A stretch of DNA of 64,000 bases from an uncultured Acidobacteriota bacterium (GTDB lineage Bacteria; Acidobacteriota; Terriglobia; Bryobacterales; Bryobacteraceae): positions 185,901 through 249,900 of the forward strand of contig CADEFM010000008.1 in assembly GCA_902826605.1 (NCBI GenBank), given 5' to 3'. Below the pieces are notes generated by a model that was not told the origin of the DNA, made no database searches, and saw only the letters and a program-made list of their open reading frames with translations. The position numbers were made by a program, and so were the translations under genes. Positions 44,356 through 53,211 of the stretch are shown piece by piece. The stretch's first letter is position 1, and each line of letters starts with the position of its first letter.

Positions 44356-45840
44356 TTACAATACAGACCGCTTCCATTGAACCACTGGCTTCCGCGCCGC
44401 GGTCACCTCATCCACACGCGGCGTCCGCGTCGAGTGCGGCGCGCTTTTCACCAGATCCGGGTTCTCTTCCACTTCCTTCGCGATCGAAATCATCGCTTCG
44501 ACAAACAGATCCAGCTCGCGCTTGCTCTCCGTCTCAGTAGGCTCAATCATGAGCGAGCCCTTCACAATCAGCGGGAACGCCACGGTGTACGGATGAAACC
44601 CGTAATCGATCAAACGTTTCGCGATGGTCATCGTATCCACGCCGCGCTTGGCCTGCCGCGCGTCGCTGAAAACGCACTCGTGCATGCTCGGTTCGTCATA
44701 GGCCAGCTCATAATACGGCTCCAACTGCTTGCGAATATAGTTGGCGTTCAGCAGTGCGTCCAAAGTGGCGCGTTTCAATCCATCGCCACCATGCGCCATG
44801 ATGTATGCGAGCGCACGCACCAGCACCCCGAAGTTTCCGTAGAAGGCCCGCACACGGCCGATGGAATCCGGCCGGTCGTAGCCCCAGCTCCAGTTTCCGT
44901 CCGCGCATTGGAGACGAGGCAACGGCAAATACGGCTCCAAATGACTCTTCACCGCCACCGGCCCCGACCCCGGCCCGCCCCCGCCGTGGGGTGTCGAAAA
45001 CGTCTTGTGCAAATTCAGATGCATTACATCGACACCGAACTCACCCGGCCGGGAAATCCCCGCCAGCGCGTTCATGTTGGCGCCGTCCATATACAACAGA
45101 GCGCCCTTGTCGTGCAGAATACGGGCTACGTCAACGATGTTTTGCTCGAAAACCCCCAGCGTGTTGGGATTGGTCACCATCATCGCCGCAACGTCTTCGT
45201 TCACCACTCGTAGCAGAGTCTCCGTATCAACCATTCCGCGCTCGTTCGAAGGGACATTCTCCACCGCATACCCGGCCATGTGCGCCGTAGCGGGGTTGGT
45301 GCCGTGCGCCGAATCGGGAACCAAGATTTTCTTGCGCGGATTTCCTCGCGCTTCCAGATACGCGCGCGCGAGCAGAATGCCCGTGAACTCACCATGTGCG
45401 CCTGCCGCCGGCTGCAAGGTTACCGCGTCCATGCCCGTGATTTCCAGCAGGCACTGCTCCAGCGCCGCCATCACCTTCATCGCACCCTGCGAAAGTGAGT
45501 CTGGCTGATACGGATGCGCCCACGCTAATCCATCCACACGCGCCGCCGTTTCGTTGATGCGCGGATTGTACTTCATGGTGCAGGAGCCCAAGGGATACAG
45601 CCCCAAATCGATCGCATAGTTCCACGTCGAAAGCCGCGTGAAATGCCGGATCACATCCACTTCGCTCACTTCCGGAAAACCCTCGATTTGCGCGCGCGCG
45701 TTTCCGGCCCCCAGCGCCGCGGCCGGATCCACCGCAGGAACGTCGAGCGGCGGAAGCTGGTAGCCCTTCTTGCCTGGAGAACTCGCCTCAAACAACAACA
45801 GCTCATTCTGTGTGGGATGCGGACGGACTTTATTGATCAC
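44356..45840 (-). CDS. gcvPB: glycine dehydrogenase (decarboxylating) subunit 2
   Basis: The GTG at 45840 overlaps the gcvPA stop (GTGA), with GGAGG seven bases upstream inside gcvPA; the product has 494 residues. The PLP Schiff-base lysine is in NLHKTFSTPHGGGGPG, and AGAHGEFTG and DSAHGTNPATA match the P-protein. With subunit 1 it forms the decarboxylating P-protein of the glycine cleavage system, which passes the aminomethyl group to the lipoyl arm of GcvH. The split-subunit form, rather than a single chain, is typical of many non-enteric bacteria. Confidence 0.94.
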   Translation of the reverse strand: MINKVRPHPTQNELLLFEASSPGKKGYQLPPLDVPAVDPAAALGAGNARAQIEGFPEVSEVDVIRHFTRLSTWNYAIDLGLYPLGSCTMKYNPRINETAARVDGLAWAHPYQPDSLSQGAMKVMAALEQCLLEITGMDAVTLQPAAGAHGEFTGILLARAYLEARGNPRKKILVPDSAHGTNPATAHMAGYAVENVPSNERGMVDTETLLRVVNEDVAAMMVTNPNTLGVFEQNIVDVARILHDKGALLYMDGANMNALAGISRPGEFGVDVMHLNLHKTFSTPHGGGGPGSGPVAVKSHLEPYLPLPRLQCADGNWSWGYDRPDSIGRVRAFYGNFGVLVRALAYIMAHGGDGLKRATLDALLNANYIRKQLEPYYELAYDEPSMHECVFSDARQAKRGVDTMTIAKRLIDYGFHPYTVAFPLIVKGSLMIEPTETESKRELDLFVEAMISIAKEVEENPDLVKSAPHSTRTPRVDEVTAARKPVVQWKRSVL

Positions 45841-47165
45841 GCGAACGCCTCCGCCACTTGATCCATACGTTCGCGCCGCGTCATTTCCGTGCAGCACAGC
45901 AAGATGGAATTTTCGAGCTCCGGATAAAACCGCCGCAGCGGCAGCCCGCCGACGATCTTGATTGCCTGAAGTGCACTTTGCATTTCATCAATGTCCTGCC
46001 TTCCCGCATCCGCCACGAATTCGTTGAAGAACGGCCCGCTAAAACGCCGCTTCACCTTGTCCGCCAGATAATGCGCCTTCGACAAATTCTGCACGGCCAA
46101 CTCCCGCAGACCCTCTTTGCCGTACACGGACATATACACGGTCGCCATCAGCGCAATCAGGGCCTGGTTCGTGCAAATGTTGGAAGTCGCCTTTTCCCGC
46201 CGTATGTGCTGCTCACGCGTCGCGAGCGTCAAACAAAACGCGCGATTGCCCGCCGCATCTTTCGTTTCGCCCACCAGCCGCCCTGGAATCTGCCGGATGA
46301 ACTTCTCCTTGCAGGCAATCACGCCTGCGAACGGCCCTCCGTAGCTGGGCGGGATGGCGAAGGATTGCAACTCGCCGCACACGATATCCGCATCGCGTGG
46401 AGGTTCAATCACGCCCAGAGCCACCGCTTCGGAAAACACATCCACCAGCAGCGCCCCGTGTTCGTGCGCCAACGCCGAGGCTTGTTTGATATCCTCGATC
46501 ACTCCGAAGAAATTGGGCGATTGCACGACCACCGCCGCCGTATCTTTGGTGATCTTGCGCGCCAGATCCTCCACATCGATGGCGCCCGTAGCAAAGTCGA
46601 ACCCGAATTCCTCCACGGCGATTCCGCCGAAGCGTGCGTATGTGCGCAGCACTTCGCGATACTCCGGATGCACGCTGCGGGCGATCAACACCCTGCCGCG
46701 CCCCGTGACCCGCATCGCCATCAGCGCCGCTTCGGGCACTCCGGTCGACCCGTCATACATGGATGCATTCGCCACATCCATGCCCGTCAACTGGCAAATC
46801 ATGCTCTGAAATTCAAAGATTGCGGTAAGCGTCCCCTGCGAGATTTCCGCCTGATACGGCGTATAAGAAGTGAGAAACTCACCGCGCGAGATGATCGTAT
46901 CCACCATCACCGGACGGTAGTGGTGGTACACGCCCGCGCCCAGGAAACTGGCCCATCCTCCAGCCCCGCCCGCGCCCACATTTTCCGCGCCACGCGCGCG
47001 GAAGTAATCCATGATTTCGTATTCGCTCTGCCCCGGCGCGATGTTCAAGTCGCCCCTGAAATGAATCGCATCGGGAAGGTGCGCCGCCAAATCGTCCAGC
47101 GAGGCCACGCCGATGACGTCCAGCATCTCTCGCCGCTCGGCGTCCGACTTCGGAAGGTAGCGCAA
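45837..47165 (-). CDS. gcvPA: glycine dehydrogenase (decarboxylating) subunit 1
   Basis: The TTG at 47165 is preferred because the family begins with MRYLP, exactly what follows it; it lies three bases after the gcvH stop. The 442-residue protein matches P-protein subunit 1 along its length (GAGGAGGWASFLGAGVYHHY, SYTPYQAEISQGTL, SMYDGSTGVPEAA). It partners with subunit 2, encoded immediately downstream with a four-base overlap, to decarboxylate glycine. The order gcvT-gcvH-gcvPA-gcvPB on one strand indicates a single operon. Confidence 0.93.
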   Translation of the reverse strand: MRYLPKSDAERREMLDVIGVASLDDLAAHLPDAIHFRGDLNIAPGQSEYEIMDYFRARGAENVGAGGAGGWASFLGAGVYHHYRPVMVDTIISRGEFLTSYTPYQAEISQGTLTAIFEFQSMICQLTGMDVANASMYDGSTGVPEAALMAMRVTGRGRVLIARSVHPEYREVLRTYARFGGIAVEEFGFDFATGAIDVEDLARKITKDTAAVVVQSPNFFGVIEDIKQASALAHEHGALLVDVFSEAVALGVIEPPRDADIVCGELQSFAIPPSYGGPFAGVIACKEKFIRQIPGRLVGETKDAAGNRAFCLTLATREQHIRREKATSNICTNQALIALMATVYMSVYGKEGLRELAVQNLSKAHYLADKVKRRFSGPFFNEFVADAGRQDIDEMQSALQAIKIVGGLPLRRFYPELENSILLCCTEMTRRERMDQVAEAFA

Positions 47166-47168
47166 GGG

Positions 47169-47558
47169 TTATTCCGCTCCCACGAACGCTTGATAATCGG
47201 CGAGCGAAAGCAACTCCGCCACTTCGCCTGGCGTGGAAAGCTTGATCTTGGCGATCCACCCATTGCCGTGCGGGTCCGCATTCAAGGTTTCCGGAGCGCC
47301 CGTGAGCGCTTCATTCACTTCCACTACTTCCCCCGACACCGGTGCGAAAATTTCGCTCGCGGCCTTTACGGATTCCACCACCGCGAAGCTTTTACCCTGT
47401 TCCACCAGTGCGCCTACTTTAGGTAACTCCACGTACACGATATCACCCAACTCTTTTTGAGCGTGGTCCGTGATGCCGATGACGCCGACACCGGCTTCCA
47501 CGTTCACCCATTCATGTTCTTTGGTGTAGCGGTAGTTTTCTGGATATATGGGATACAT
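47169..47558 (-). CDS. gcvH: glycine cleavage system H protein
   Basis: ATG 47558 is chosen because the family starts near MYPIYPENYRYTKEHEW and GAGGG lies at the right distance; a longer frame upstream overlaps gcvT. The 129-residue protein carries the lipoylated lysine K65 in VVESVKAASE and the C-terminal NGWIAKIKLS segment. H protein shuttles the aminomethyl group between P- and T-proteins and needs lipoylation in the cytosol. It sits between gcvT (five-base gap) and gcvPA (three-base gap). Confidence 0.95.
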   Translation of the reverse strand: MYPIYPENYRYTKEHEWVNVEAGVGVIGITDHAQKELGDIVYVELPKVGALVEQGKSFAVVESVKAASEIFAPVSGEVVEVNEALTGAPETLNADPHGNGWIAKIKLSTPGEVAELLSLADYQAFVGAE

Positions 47559-47563
47559 TGAGT

Positions 47564-48676
47564 TCACCCTCGCTTGTAAAACGGCAGTAGAACCGTTACC
47601 GCCTCCACTGCCCGGCCACGCACCAGCACGTCCATTGCGCGCCCCGGCGCGGCGTCGGCCACAGGCAAGAAACACATGCCAATGTTTTTGTTCAGTGTAG
47701 GCGCCGGTCCGCCGCTGGTCACCCAGCCCGCTCCTGCTCCATTGACGTGCACTTCATAGCCGTCCCGCGCAATTCCCCGGCCTTTCATTTCGAATCCCGT
47801 TAACTTCCGAGTAATCCCGCGTTCTCTTTGTTTCACAAGCGCCTCACGGCCAATAAAGTTACCTTTGTCCAATTTTACAATCCACTCCAACCCAGCTTCG
47901 AACGGCGTGATCGACGCGTGGATTTCATGTCCGTAAAGCGCCATCGCCGCCTCCATGCGAAGCGTATTCCGGGCACCCAGCCCGCACGGCTGAATTCCAA
48001 ACTCCGCGCCCGCCGCCATGATCTGTCGCCACGACCTTTCGGCCTCGCCCGTCGCTACGTAAATCTCCCATCCGTCCTCGCCCGTGTAGCCGGTCCGCGC
48101 AATGCGCGCCGCGGTGCCGGCGACCGCGCCATCCAAGAAGTGATAGCGCTTCACGGCCGTAAGATCGCTGGCAGTAAGCTTCTGAAGCACACTGGTGGCT
48201 TTCGGACCTTGAATCGCGATCTGTGCGTACTCGGAACCCATATCCGCGACCATCGCATCATAGCGCTGCGTCTTTGCCTGTTCCAGGATATGGAAAAAAT
48301 CCTTGTCTTGATTCGAAGCGTTCACGCATAGAAAGTAGTTGTGAGGGCCCACCTTGTGGACAATGATGTCGTCCACGAAACCGCCCTGGTCATAGAGCAA
48401 TCCCGAATACTGCGCACGGCCTTCATCGAGCTTCGACGCATCGTTGGTCGTCACATATTGCACCAGTTCTAGCGCCTGCGGCCCGCTCACCTCTATCTCC
48501 CCCATATGGCTGACGTCGAACAATCCCACTCGCTCGCGCACCGCGCGGTGCTCATCGACGATGCCCGTATATTCCATGGGCATGTCCCAGCCCCCGAAAT
48601 CGACCATCTTGGCGCCTAGCGCCCGATGTGTATTGTGCAGGGGAGTTCGCTTAAGTTCGCAATACGGAACTGACAT
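47564..48676 (-). CDS. gcvT: aminomethyltransferase, glycine cleavage T protein
   Basis: ATG 48676 (MSVPYCELKRTPLHNTH) is preferred over an in-frame ATG 21 bases upstream. The 370-residue protein matches GcvT: FGGWDMPMEYTGIVDEHRAV at the N-terminus, the folate-site region (DVSHMGEIEVSG, RTGYTGEDGWEI) and the C-terminal GREALVKQRERG. It transfers a one-carbon unit to tetrahydrofolate and releases ammonia. It is the first gene of the gcv operon. A glycine riboswitch was looked for upstream and not recognised. The gap to the flavin-reductase-like gene is 42 bases. Confidence 0.94.
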   Translation of the reverse strand: MSVPYCELKRTPLHNTHRALGAKMVDFGGWDMPMEYTGIVDEHRAVRERVGLFDVSHMGEIEVSGPQALELVQYVTTNDASKLDEGRAQYSGLLYDQGGFVDDIIVHKVGPHNYFLCVNASNQDKDFFHILEQAKTQRYDAMVADMGSEYAQIAIQGPKATSVLQKLTASDLTAVKRYHFLDGAVAGTAARIARTGYTGEDGWEIYVATGEAERSWRQIMAAGAEFGIQPCGLGARNTLRMEAAMALYGHEIHASITPFEAGLEWIVKLDKGNFIGREALVKQRERGITRKLTGFEMKGRGIARDGYEVHVNGAGAGWVTSGGPAPTLNKNIGMCFLPVADAAPGRAMDVLVRGRAVEAVTVLLPFYKRG

Positions 48677-48718
48677 GGGGAAGTTACAGACTAGCACCCA
48701 ACTAAGGGGACAGGCTAC

Positions 48719-49375
48719 TCAACCGCCATCCTCACAAATGCCTGCCGTTCGGGGTTTCCAGTTCGCCCGGTCGATGACCGGCCGGATCATATCAAACCGG
48801 TCCTTGGTCGTGCTGTACGACGGCCCTCCCAGCCGAGCGACAGCATGAAGCTTATCCGGATCGACGAACATGTCTTTGTCGATTATGGAATCCCGCACGT
48901 GAAAGCGCACCACTTCGCCCAGGATCAAATGCCCGCCCCACGACTGGGAGCTGACTTCGATAATCTGGTGCACCTTGCACTCCATGTTCACTGGCGATTC
49001 CAGCACGCGCGGCGGCCGCACCACCTCACATGGCGCGGCAGTCAGCCCAGCGATCTCGAATTCGTTCGCACCATAAGGATAATCGCCCGCTGTCAGATTC
49101 ATCTTTTCCGCGATCTCCCGGCTGACGATGTTGACCACGAACTCGCCGGTCTCCCGCACGTTGATCAGCGTGTCCTTGCTGGGGTTGCGATTCACCGGTG
49201 CGAACATAACCATGGGTGGTTCCCCGCATACCGCATTGAAAAAGCTAAACGGCGCGAGATTCACCAGCCCTGCATTTGAAATCGAAGAGATAAAACCAAT
49301 CGGCCGGGGAATGACGACGCTCGTTAACACTTGGTAAGCAATCGGCACCGGGATGGTTTTGGGATCGATGATCAC
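48719..49375 (-). CDS. flavin reductase-like protein (FMN split barrel)
   Basis: The GTG at 49375 opens a 218-residue frame starting MIIDPKTIPVPIAYQVLTSV. The core matches the flavin-reductase-like FMN-binding split barrel: VVIPRPIGFISSIS, NLAPFSFFNAVCGEPPMVMF and ETGEFVVNIVSREIAE. Such proteins bind FMN and reduce flavins or act as oxidoreductases of unknown substrate. It lies 42 bases upstream of gcvT on the same strand, so it may be the first gene of the gcv transcript. Function in glycine metabolism is not established. Confidence 0.85.
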   Translation of the reverse strand: MIIDPKTIPVPIAYQVLTSVVIPRPIGFISSISNAGLVNLAPFSFFNAVCGEPPMVMFAPVNRNPSKDTLINVRETGEFVVNIVSREIAEKMNLTAGDYPYGANEFEIAGLTAAPCEVVRPPRVLESPVNMECKVHQIIEVSSQSWGGHLILGEVVRFHVRDSIIDKDMFVDPDKLHAVARLGGPSYSTTKDRFDMIRPVIDRANWKPRTAGICEDGG

Positions 49376-49482
49376 GTTCCCGATTATGACGCATCGCCGG
49401 GAGGGCGACTATTGTGGCGACGGAGGCCAGCGAACACCGCACCCACTTGCAAATCGCCGGCCGCGGTTCGGCTGCCTAACTA

Positions 49483-50058
49483 CTACTGTCCTGCGACACT
49501 CGCCACGGCCCCGTCCATCAACTTGACGGTTCCGAGCTTCTGGCCATTCTCACGATAAGAGTAGGTTTCCATCAAATGCCCATCTTCGTACATGCTGATC
49601 TTCGAGGACGGCGCGCCATACTTCAGCACTTCCGTCCGGCTCATCCCCTGGGAAACCTGCGAAAAGTCCTCGCGAGTCATCTGCGGAGGTGGCGGTAACG
49701 TCGGCAGTGCTACCGCGAATTCCCTCACCGATTCAGGCAACTGTACCTGGGCCATCACTGGTGGTCGCGGATCGCCCGCTGGACGCAGTGACGGTGGCGC
49801 GGGCACTCCGCTAGGGTCGGCCCCGGGCGCTTGCAACGCGGATTTGTCCTTCGCCACTCCTGGCGCAACTTTCATGGACGGGTCGGCCGCCTTATCGAGC
49901 GCTCCGCCCACCTTTCCGAATACAGACGTAATTCCGTCGCTGAGCTTTTTCCCGCCCGCGGCGCCTGCGGTACCTCCGGCGGCGGCAGCGGCGAACTCCG
50001 TCATGGCTTGGCCATAAGCACAACCTGCCACGGCAATCACAAGTAGAAAACGGCGCAT
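49483..50058 (-). CDS. exported protein with BamE/SmpA-like C-terminal domain
   Basis: The ATG at 50058 has GTAGGAGT eight bases upstream and is followed by a signal peptide (MRRFLLVIAVAGCAYGQ). The 191-residue protein then has a glycine/alanine-rich segment, a proline-rich linker and a C-terminal domain with VSQGMSRTEVLKYGAPS and YSYRENGQKLGTVKL, resembling the BamE/OmlA fold. BamE-like domains help outer-membrane assembly or bind envelope components. There is no clear lipobox, so lipidation is uncertain. The family call rests on the C-terminal pattern only. Confidence 0.68.
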   Translation of the reverse strand: MRRFLLVIAVAGCAYGQAMTEFAAAAAGGTAGAAGGKKLSDGITSVFGKVGGALDKAADPSMKVAPGVAKDKSALQAPGADPSGVPAPPSLRPAGDPRPPVMAQVQLPESVREFAVALPTLPPPPQMTREDFSQVSQGMSRTEVLKYGAPSSKISMYEDGHLMETYSYRENGQKLGTVKLMDGAVASVAGQ

Positions 50059-50196
50059 GAAAATCGTACTCCTACCCGCAGAGTAACAAGCGGGTTCTGG
50101 GTCTGAAACAAGCGATTCACCTTAGCCCGCCCTAAAAAAACACCTCATCGGATGAAACCCTCAATCCCTCCGACGTATCATTAAGACAAGGGACTA

Positions 50197-51111
50197 ATGT
50201 CCGGCCTAACCACACACCCCGGCCTGACCACTACCGAATCCCCTTTCATCGAACAAGCCCGCCAAGATGGCCGCCTCTACATCGAGCAGCCCTACGAGCT
50301 CTACACCCCTGAAAATCACGAGGCCTGGCGCAAGCTCTACAGCCGGTTGCTGCCGCGCTGGCAACGCTACGCCAACCCTCATTTTCAGGAGGGCTTAGCC
50401 TGCCTGAGCCTGCCTCACGACCGCGTGCCACGCCTGGCTGAGGTGAATCGTTTTCTGGAACCCCGCACCGGCTTCCGCGCCAAACCGGTGAGCGGTTATG
50501 TGCCCGCCTTCCAGTTTTTCGACTGCCTGCGAAACCGAGAATTTCCCACTACAATCACGATCCGGCACGGCGATCATCTGGATTATCTTCCCGAACCTGA
50601 TATCTTTCACGACGTCGCGGGTCACGTTCCCATGCACACGGACGCCAACTTCGCCGAAGCACTGGTCCGTTTCGGCGAATGCGCCCACACCGCGGCGGAA
50701 ATCGCCACCGGTATCCGCGATCCACAGCGGCGCTCCCACGCCTTAACCAGCATCATCCGCGCCATGGCTCGCTTCTTCTGGTTCACCATCGAGTTCGGCC
50801 TGATGAAGTCGCCCACTGGTATGCGCGTCTATGGCAGCGGTCTGCTCAGCTCCTACGGAGAAATCGAGCATTCCATAAAATCCTCGGACGTTCAGCGCTC
50901 GCCCTTGCAACTCGAGTGGGTCATCAACCAAGGCTTCGAAATCGACCACTACCAGCCGCTGCTGTTCGTCGTGGATTCCTTCGATCACCTCTTCAGTCTG
51001 GTCGGATGCCTGGAGCAGTGGATGAAAGAAGGCCGTCTAAACCACGTGGCCCCCGGCGAACCGATCGTGAATGAGCGCGACCTGAACAGCTTCCTCCAAG
51101 CCGTCCGCTAA
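50197..51111 (+). CDS. phhA: phenylalanine 4-monooxygenase
   Basis: This 304-residue enzyme is a member of the biopterin-dependent aromatic amino acid hydroxylases. The iron ligands are visible as H138 and H143 in FHDVAGHVPMH and E199 in FFWFTIEFGL, and SGYVPAFQFFDCL and YGSGLLSSYGEIEHS match the catalytic core. It hydroxylates phenylalanine to tyrosine using tetrahydropterin and oxygen in the cytosol. No pterin carbinolamine dehydratase (phhB) is adjacent. It is monocistronic by appearance, with 85 bases before the upstream gene's start on the other strand. Confidence 0.93.
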   Translation: MSGLTTHPGLTTTESPFIEQARQDGRLYIEQPYELYTPENHEAWRKLYSRLLPRWQRYANPHFQEGLACLSLPHDRVPRLAEVNRFLEPRTGFRAKPVSGYVPAFQFFDCLRNREFPTTITIRHGDHLDYLPEPDIFHDVAGHVPMHTDANFAEALVRFGECAHTAAEIATGIRDPQRRSHALTSIIRAMARFFWFTIEFGLMKSPTGMRVYGSGLLSSYGEIEHSIKSSDVQRSPLQLEWVINQGFEIDHYQPLLFVVDSFDHLFSLVGCLEQWMKEGRLNHVAPGEPIVNERDLNSFLQAVR

Positions 51112-51186
51112 CGTGCGAGTCACCCCCAAATAACTATATCTTGGTAAAGGCACGAAATCTTTGGACCGTCCCTTCTGGAGGACCAT

Positions 51187-52593
51187 ATGAAACGTTCGAC
51201 GCTTGTTCTGGCCGTCGTCTGCACCCTGACCGTACACTTCACGTTCGCGCAAACCAGCGGCAAACAGACGCAGGTCAAGATTCAAAAAACGTCGATGACG
51301 CGGGAGGCCGAAATTAAACTCGGCAAGGAAGCCGCGACACAGATTGAACGCGAAACGGAGGTGGTGAAAAACGCGGAAATCGAAACCTGGCTGAATCAAA
51401 TCGGACAGGATCTCGCGAAAACTCCTCAAGCCAACGCCTACCCCTATTACTTCAAACTGGTGAATGATGATTCCATTAACGCCTTCGCGCTGCCCGGCGG
51501 ACCGATGTATGTTCACACGGGCTTGATTAAAGCCGCTGCCACCGAAGGAGAAGTAGCCGGAGTACTCGCCCACGAAATGTCTCATGTGGCCCTTCGGCAT
51601 GGAGCCGCGCAGATGGGCAAGCAACAAACGTGGGGCACTCTATTTGGCGTCCTCGGAGCGGCTGCTGGAGCGATAGGTTCTCAGAACGGCCAATGCGGCA
51701 TGCTGTGCCAGGCTGGCCAGATCGGCGCAGGCATCGGTGGCATGGCCGTACTTACGAAATTTTCCAGGGGCTTTGAGCAGGATGCCGATCTCAACGGCGC
51801 GCGAATGATGGCCGCCTCCGGCTACAATCCCATGGACATGTCTCGCTTTTTCGATAAACTCGCGGCACAATCCGGCGCCGCGAGCAAGTCCAGCGGATTG
51901 GAGCAATGGCTCTCCTCGCATCCCGCGTCCGGGAATCGGAGCCAGTATGTCGCTCAAGATATACGCTTCTATCCCAAGCGTGATTACACAACATCCACGG
52001 GCAATTTTACGCGTGTGAAGCAGGCCGTCGCCAGTCTGGCGCCTCCTAAACTAAAGCCCGCGGCACTTCTGACGGCCAAGGCTGGGACTAGCCCCCGCAC
52101 CAACCTCCCTGCTGGTTTCAAAGATATGCAGGCCGCCGGATTTTCTATAGCTTATCCGAGTAACTGGCAGGCAGGTCAAGCGAACCAGGGTGGGGGAAGC
52201 CTCTACTTGATTCCCCAGGGCGGCGCGACGCAAACGCAGAACGGGGGGCTCGAATTGCTGGTGGGCGGTATGATCGACTACTATCGTCCGGAAACCGGCG
52301 CCGCGACCCTGGAAGCCACCACCAATGAGTTGATCCGGGGGCTGGAAAAAGGGGACGCCAACCTCCGCGCCGAACGCCCCTCGCGCTTGGATATCGGCGG
52401 CAAAGCCGCGCTTCTGACCAAGATCACCACGAAGACGTCGCTTACGCGCGAACCTGAGCAAACCGTGTTCCTTTACACAGTAGTTCGCAATGAAATGCTG
52501 TGGAATCTGGTCTTTGCGACGCCACCCTCGCGCTCGGCTGAGCTGAGTTCGGTATTCCGCCAAATGCTGCAAACCGTTCAGTTTCCGGACTAA
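51187..52593 (+). CDS. exported M48-family metalloprotease
   Basis: GGAGG lies just before ATG 51187. The 468-residue protein has a signal peptide (MKRSTLVLAVVCTLTVHFTF, cleavage after AQ) and a full M48 peptidase domain: HEMSH at residues 129-133 with the third zinc ligand E197 in FEQDADLNGARMM. The preceding DSINAFALPGGPMYVHTGLI is diagnostic of BepA/YfgC-like enzymes that survey outer-membrane proteins. A C-terminal domain of about 150 residues follows. In contrast to the gene at 38608, all catalytic residues are intact. Confidence 0.9.
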   Translation: MKRSTLVLAVVCTLTVHFTFAQTSGKQTQVKIQKTSMTREAEIKLGKEAATQIERETEVVKNAEIETWLNQIGQDLAKTPQANAYPYYFKLVNDDSINAFALPGGPMYVHTGLIKAAATEGEVAGVLAHEMSHVALRHGAAQMGKQQTWGTLFGVLGAAAGAIGSQNGQCGMLCQAGQIGAGIGGMAVLTKFSRGFEQDADLNGARMMAASGYNPMDMSRFFDKLAAQSGAASKSSGLEQWLSSHPASGNRSQYVAQDIRFYPKRDYTTSTGNFTRVKQAVASLAPPKLKPAALLTAKAGTSPRTNLPAGFKDMQAAGFSIAYPSNWQAGQANQGGGSLYLIPQGGATQTQNGGLELLVGGMIDYYRPETGAATLEATTNELIRGLEKGDANLRAERPSRLDIGGKAALLTKITTKTSLTREPEQTVFLYTVVRNEMLWNLVFATPPSRSAELSSVFRQMLQTVQFPD

Positions 52594-52614
52594 CAGTGCA
52601 CCCAAAACAGGGAT

Positions 52615-52642
52615 TTGCGCCCCACGGAATCCATGGTATTGT
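52615..52642 (+). promoter_or_regulatory. possible promoter of the RRM gene
   Basis: TTGCGC (52615-52620) and TATTGT (52637-52642) are separated by 16 bases, 135 bases before the start of the RNA-binding protein gene. The resulting long leader ends with a small CTGC/GCAG hairpin just before the AGGAGA ribosome site. Hexamer matches are moderate. Confidence 0.35.
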
Positions 52643-52777
52643 AAAAATGGTATTTAAGCAGTACGTTCTTTGAAGCCGTATCCCGCGTGTTAGCTTCGCC
52701 CACCAGTTTCTGCCTGGCCTAGATTGACTCGCCCGATTAGATCAACCGCTGCCGTACGCAGCCATTAGGAGAATTTC

Positions 52778-53152
52778 GTGACAAATATTTTCGTAGGAAA
52801 TCTGTCCTACCAGACAGGCGAGACTGAGCTGGAAGCCGCTTTTGCCGCTTTCGGCGCTGTGGAGCGTGTAAGCATTGTGCGGGACCGGGACACCGGCCAG
52901 CCTCGTGGCTTCGCCTTCGTTGAAATGACGAATGCCGATGAAGCCAACAAAGCGATCGAAGGGCTAAACGGAGCCGAACTCGGCGGCCGCAATATCAACG
53001 TGAACGAAGCCCGTCCGCGCGAAGAGCGTGGAGGGGGCGGCGGTGGCCGCGGATTCGGCGGCGGTGGCGGGGGTGGTGGCCGTGGCGGGAATCGGGGCGG
53101 CGGCGGTGGCGCTGGCGGCGGCTTTGGCCGCAAACGCGAGCCCCGCTGGTAA
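52778..53152 (+). CDS. RRM RNA-binding protein with glycine-rich tail
   Basis: The GTG at 52778 follows AGGAGAA at ideal spacing. The 124-residue protein has a single RNA-recognition motif: RNP2 as IFVGNL near the N-terminus and RNP1 as RGFAFVEM near residue 48. The C-terminal 40 residues are almost only glycine with arginine ([19 protein letters not shown]), like cyanobacterial Rbp and eukaryotic GRP proteins. Such proteins bind RNA in the cytosol and are often cold-induced. A long leader and a strong terminator frame it as a single-gene unit. Confidence 0.92.
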   Translation: MTNIFVGNLSYQTGETELEAAFAAFGAVERVSIVRDRDTGQPRGFAFVEMTNADEANKAIEGLNGAELGGRNINVNEARPREERGGGGGGRGFGGGGGGGGRGGNRGGGGGAGGGFGRKREPRW

Positions 53153-53180
53153 AGCGTCTCACGACAACCTAAGTAACAAA

Positions 53181-53204
53181 GGGCCTCGAAAGAGGCCCTT
53201 TTCT
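53181..53204. terminator. strong intrinsic terminator, likely bidirectional
   Basis: GGGCCTC (53181-53187), loop GAAA, and GAGGCCC (53192-53198) make a perfect 7-bp stem followed by TTTTCT on the plus strand. It ends the RNA-binding protein transcript. On the minus strand the same stem is followed by TTTGTT, so it may also terminate the receptor gene whose stop is at 53212. Confidence 0.85.
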
Positions 53205-53211
53205 ATTCCGC

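Noticed and set aside
45858..47426. A 522-residue plus-strand open frame
   Set aside because: It lies opposite gcvPA and gcvH, whose identity is certain, and its Arg/His-rich composition is typical of shadow frames.
49376..49482. Glycine riboswitch upstream of the gcv operon
   Set aside because: No conserved glycine-aptamer core was recognised between the flavin-reductase-like gene and its upstream neighbour, nor before gcvT.
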